Of a DNA stretch of 64,000 nucleotides, positions 61,104 through 64,000 are shown in pieces; position 1 is the stretch's first letter; each line of letters opens with the position of its first letter. The notes beneath the pieces were generated by a model. The model searched no databases. It worked only from the letters and a program-made list of their open reading frames with translations, and was not told the origin of the DNA. The position numbers were made by a program, and so were the translations under genes. Source of the stretch: Candidatus Fermentibacterota bacterium. Its GTDB lineage: Bacteria > Fermentibacterota > Fermentibacteria > Fermentibacterales > JCC-6. The stretch lies in NCBI GenBank assembly GCA_014728175.1, contig WJMA01000017.1:62001-126000 (forward strand), written 5' to 3'.

Positions 61104-62136
61104 TCCGCTCACCCTGGCCGAGCTGGCCGAAAGGCTCGGCGGCAGGCTGATCGGCAAGCAGGGGGACCGTGCCGTGGAGGGGGTTTCCACGCTCGCCGAC
61201 GCGGGGCCCTCCGAGGTATGCTACTACGGCAATCCGAAGTATCACGATCAGCTGTCCTCGACCTCCGCTCTGGCCGTGATCGTCACCGAGGAGGTGGAGA
61301 CCAGCTCCCCCAACCAGATCGTTGTGGACAGCGCCTACGCGGGCTTCAGGGAGGCTCTGATGCTATTTCGACCTCCGGACGCCAGCGGTTTCGGGGGAGT
61401 TCACCGGCTGGCCTTGGTTCATGATTCCGCCCTGGTCGGGGAGAACGTTTCCATCGGACCATTCGCCGTAGTGGACAGAGACGTGGAGATAGGGGAGGGG
61501 AGCCGCATAGGCCCCTGTTGCTACCTGGGCCCGGAGGTAAAGGTGGGCCGGGAGTGCGAGCTGCATTCCGGGGTGAGGCTGGAGGCCAGAACCGAGGTGG
61601 GTAACCGGGTCAGGATTCACTCCGGAAGCGTTCTGGGATCCGACGGTTTCGGCTTCGTGCCGGACCCGGAAGGCGCCCACCGGAAGGTTCCGCAGAACGG
61701 CAACGTGCTGGTCGGGGATCACGTGGAGATAGGTGCGAACTGTGCCATCGACAGGGGGGTTACGGGAAGCACGATGATAGGGGAACACACCAAGCTAGAC
61801 AATCTAGTTCAAGTGGCTCATAATGTCATACTTGGGCGGGGCTGTCTCCTGGCGGCGCAGACCGGGATCGCAGGTAGCACCAGGGTCGGTGACGGTGTGG
61901 TCTTCGGCGGACAGGCCGGGATCGTCGGGCATGTGCGGATAGGAGACGGAGCCAGGATCGGCGCGCAGGCCGGGGTGACCAAGGACGTACCCGCCGGCGA
62001 GACCTATTCCGGTTATCCGGCCCGTCCCCATCGGGAGGCACTTCTGAGAGACGCCCTGGTCTCCAGGCTCCCTCGACTGTTCGAAAGGTTGTCTGCCTAC
62101 TTGAGCGATCGTACCGAACGGAAAGACGACGAGTGA
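61090..62136 (+). CDS. lpxD: UDP-3-O-acylglucosamine N-acyltransferase
   Basis: The 348-residue enzyme has the LpxD N-terminal domain (about 1-95) and a left-handed beta-helix of hexapeptide repeats (about 100-315). The catalytic His is in NLVQVAHNVILG. It adds the second acyl chain in lipid A synthesis from acyl-ACP. The GTG start lies inside the skp-like gene. It is the first of the lpx genes, followed by lpxC-fabZ and lpxA. Confidence 0.95.
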   Translation: MARTDPLTLAELAERLGGRLIGKQGDRAVEGVSTLADAGPSEVCYYGNPKYHDQLSSTSALAVIVTEEVETSSPNQIVVDSAYAGFREALMLFRPPDASGFGGVHRLALVHDSALVGENVSIGPFAVVDRDVEIGEGSRIGPCCYLGPEVKVGRECELHSGVRLEARTEVGNRVRIHSGSVLGSDGFGFVPDPEGAHRKVPQNGNVLVGDHVEIGANCAIDRGVTGSTMIGEHTKLDNLVQVAHNVILGRGCLLAAQTGIAGSTRVGDGVVFGGQAGIVGHVRIGDGARIGAQAGVTKDVPAGETYSGYPARPHREALLRDALVSRLPRLFERLSAYLSDRTERKDDE

Positions 62137-63455
62137 TGGACCTTCCTCAGACCACATTGGAGAAAGCGATTTCCTACAGCGGGGTAGGGCTGCATACCGG
62201 CAAGAATACCACGGTGACATTCGTACCTGCTTCGGCGAATACGGGCGTAGTCTTCAAACGGATGGACGTCGAGGGCAAGCCCAGCATCCGCGTCTGTTGC
62301 GAGAACGTCAGAGAGGTGGAGGAGCAGTCCAGGCGAACCACTCTGGGTGAGGACTACTACGAGGTACATACGGTGGAGCACGTACTTTCGGCCTTGTACG
62401 GCCTGGGCATAGACAATTGCATAATCGAGCTGGATGCCGACGAGCCCCCCGAGCCGGAGGACGGCTCCGTTCGACCGTACGTGGAGGTACTGCAGAAGGC
62501 GGGCACCAAGGATATTGCCGGAAGCAGGAGAAAGGTGCTCAAGATTGCGGAGCCGGTGAGCGTAAGCACCCTGAGCGCAGACCTGACCGTGGTACCGCAC
62601 GACGAGTTGAAGATCAGCTTCACCATAGACTACGATCATCCCGTGCTGGGAGCCCAGTTCGCCAGCTTCGAGATCACCCCCGAGGTGTTCATCGAAGAGA
62701 TTGCCCCGGCCAGGACCTTCTGCTTCTACAGCGATGTCAAATCCCTGCAGAACAAGGGTTTGATAAAGGGAGGCACCCTGGACAACGCGGTGGTGATAGG
62801 CGAGGACGGAATAATAAACCCCGAGCCCTTGCGGTTCAAGGACGAGTTCGTCAGGCACAAGATCCTCGACCTATTGGGCGACCTGTCCCTGCTGGGATCC
62901 AGGCTGGAGGGGCACGTGATATCCGCGAAGTCGGGCCATGCCTCCAACGTCAAACTCATCAAAGAGATAAGAAGTAGATACAGACCGAAGAAGAAGGGCA
63001 AGGACCTATCGCAGACCAGGAAGTGGGACGTGGGAGATATCATGAGCCTGATGCCCCACAGGTACCCCTTCCTCCTGGTGGACAGAGTTCTGGAGATAGA
63101 GCCCGACAAGAGGATCGTGGGGTTGAAGAACGTCACTATAAACGAGCATTTCTTCCAGGGCCACTTCCCGGGCGAGCCTATCATGCCGGGTGTGCTGGTG
63201 ATCGAGGCCATGGGACAGGTCGGAGGTCTCATGCTGTTCAACTCGGTGGACAACCCGGAGAAATGGCTGGTCTACTTCGCCGGCCTGGACAAGGTCCGGT
63301 TCAGAAATCCCGTGGTTCCGGGCGATCAAGTCGTTTTCGATCTGCAGATGGTCAGGCACAGGGGAACAACCTGCCGGATGAAGGGAGTGGCCAGGGTGGG
63401 TGACAAGGTTGCCGCCGAGGCCGAGCTGTTGGCGATGCTGGTGGAAAAGTCATGA
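62136..63455 (+). CDS. lpxC-fabZ: Bifunctional LpxC deacetylase / FabZ dehydratase
   Basis: The 439-residue fusion has LpxC at about 1-285, with zinc ligands in TVEHVLSAL and RHKILDLLGDL. FabZ lies at about 300-439, with the catalytic His in HFFQGHFPGEPIMPGVLVIEAMGQ and the preceding MPHRYPFLLVDRV. LpxC commits UDP-acyl-GlcNAc to lipid A; FabZ dehydrates 3-hydroxyacyl-ACP, which competes for the same acyl pool. Fusion of the two occurs in Bacteroidota and relatives. ATG at 62136 overlaps the lpxD stop. Confidence 0.96.
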   Translation: MDLPQTTLEKAISYSGVGLHTGKNTTVTFVPASANTGVVFKRMDVEGKPSIRVCCENVREVEEQSRRTTLGEDYYEVHTVEHVLSALYGLGIDNCIIELDADEPPEPEDGSVRPYVEVLQKAGTKDIAGSRRKVLKIAEPVSVSTLSADLTVVPHDELKISFTIDYDHPVLGAQFASFEITPEVFIEEIAPARTFCFYSDVKSLQNKGLIKGGTLDNAVVIGEDGIINPEPLRFKDEFVRHKILDLLGDLSLLGSRLEGHVISAKSGHASNVKLIKEIRSRYRPKKKGKDLSQTRKWDVGDIMSLMPHRYPFLLVDRVLEIEPDKRIVGLKNVTINEHFFQGHFPGEPIMPGVLVIEAMGQVGGLMLFNSVDNPEKWLVYFAGLDKVRFRNPVVPGDQVVFDLQMVRHRGTTCRMKGVARVGDKVAAEAELLAMLVEKS

Positions 63456-64000
63456 TCCACCCGACGGCCCTGATAGATTCGGACCTGCCCGACGACGCCG
63501 AAGTGGGACCCTACGCGGTCGTAGGGCCCGAAGTAACCCTGGGGTCCGGATGCAGCATAGGCCCCCATGCCGTGGTTATGGGGCCTACAGACATCGCAAG
63601 TGGAGTGAAGATTGGTCCGGGCGCGGTGGTGGGGACCGACCCCCAGGACATGAAGTACTCCGGGGAGAGGACCACTCTGGAGATAGGTGAGGGTACGGTG
63701 ATACGCGAGTTCGCGAACCTGAACAGGGGTACGGCGGCGACGGGTAGCACTGTGGTGGGAAAAAATTGCCTGGTGATGGCTTACGTTCATATCGCGCACG
63801 ATTGCAAGATAGGTGACAATGTGGTTCTGGCCAACGCTGTGAACCTTGCCGGCCACGTTAGGATCGGGGACCACGCCCGGGTGGGAGGAGTGGTTCCGGT
63901 CCATCAGTTCGTAAGGATCGGAGCCCACTCGATGATAGGCGGCGGTTATAGGGTGAGCAAGGACGTCCCGCCGTTCGCGCTCGCCGGCGGTTACCCTCTC
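63452..64000 (+). CDS. lpxA: UDP-N-acetylglucosamine acyltransferase (3' partial)
   Basis: The first 183 residues are visible and the window ends inside the gene (usual length about 260). Hexapeptide repeats form the beta-helix: IHPTALIDSD, GPYAVVGPEVTLG, NLNRGTAATGSTVVG, and the catalytic His region YVHIAHDCKIGDN. LpxA adds the first acyl chain to UDP-GlcNAc. The start overlaps the lpxC-fabZ stop (ATGA). Confidence 0.95.
   Translation, partial: MIHPTALIDSDLPDDAEVGPYAVVGPEVTLGSGCSIGPHAVVMGPTDIASGVKIGPGAVVGTDPQDMKYSGERTTLEIGEGTVIREFANLNRGTAATGSTVVGKNCLVMAYVHIAHDCKIGDNVVLANAVNLAGHVRIGDHARVGGVVPVHQFVRIGAHSMIGGGYRVSKDVPPFALAGGYPL

Noticed and set aside
1-64000. CRISPR array or prophage
   Set aside because: No regularly spaced repeats with unique spacers and no integrase or structural phage genes were seen.

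Overview
The window is GC-rich, densely coded bacterial chromosome. The organism is a diderm with lipid A: there is a bamA, skp-like ompH, lpxD, lpxC-fabZ, lpxA cluster plus lolCD. Several traits point to the FCB superphylum (Bacteroidota, Chlorobiota, Fibrobacterota and neighbouring candidate phyla). These are the fused lpxC-fabZ gene, a gingipain-like peptidase and a VCBS-repeat protein that both end in a type IX-secretion-style sorting domain, and a short primary sigma factor with no long N-terminal region. AGG and ATA codons are common, and TTG and GTG starts are frequent (rpsD, clpC, bamA, rpoD and others). I cannot name the species; an uncultivated phylum is possible.

Layout. 1-1.9 kb: tail of a secreted VCBS-repeat protein, tRNA-Asn and an RRM RNA-binding protein. 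2.0-6.1 kb (minus strand): a three-gene NatAB-type ABC exporter in which one permease is fused to a CPBP membrane protease. 6.3-18.8 kb: signalling and envelope genes, namely a membrane GAF protein, a cyclic-nucleotide-binding MscS channel, a large hybrid histidine kinase, a lipoprotein glutaminyl cyclase, an M48 protease, an SH3 protein, a CHASE2 adenylate cyclase and a GAF/HD-GYP protein. 19-25.5 kb: an EamA transporter, a rhomboid protease, a two-gene ABC exporter, a GT2 glycosyltransferase and a GT-C-like membrane protein. 25.8-31.7 kb: a type IV pilus alignment and secretin operon with unusual fusions (pilM+pilN, and pilP with an N-terminal propeller-like domain). It continues into rsmD, coaD, an aspartate aminotransferase and a zinc-ribbon protein.

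34.4-43.1 kb: a degenerate nucleotidyltransferase with a beta-helix tail, a 400-bp gene-free stretch holding an RNA-like hairpin, then rpoD, an M23 peptidase, a methyltransferase, a Tricorn-type protease, isocitrate dehydrogenase and an HD protein. 43.3-46.4 kb: the gingipain-like peptidase and rpsD. 46.4-47.5 kb: a low-GC REP-associated tyrosine transposase element with perfect 29-bp inverted ends. It abuts the rpsD stop codon and supplies the last codons and stop of the neighbouring SHMT gene. 47.5-51.1 kb (minus strand): archaeal-like SHMT, an EIIA/PII-like regulator and a cation/proton antiporter. 51.2-64 kb (plus strand): prfB with its programmed frameshift, lysS, lolCD, clpC and the outer-membrane/lipid A cluster, cut by the window end inside lpxA.

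No CRISPR array, prophage or classical defence island was seen. The most unusual items are the transposase element and its effect on the SHMT terminus, the fused pilus genes, the inverted-repeat element upstream of rpoD, the exporter-protease fusion, and a possible cAMP circuit linking the cyclase with the cNMP-binding MscS channel.
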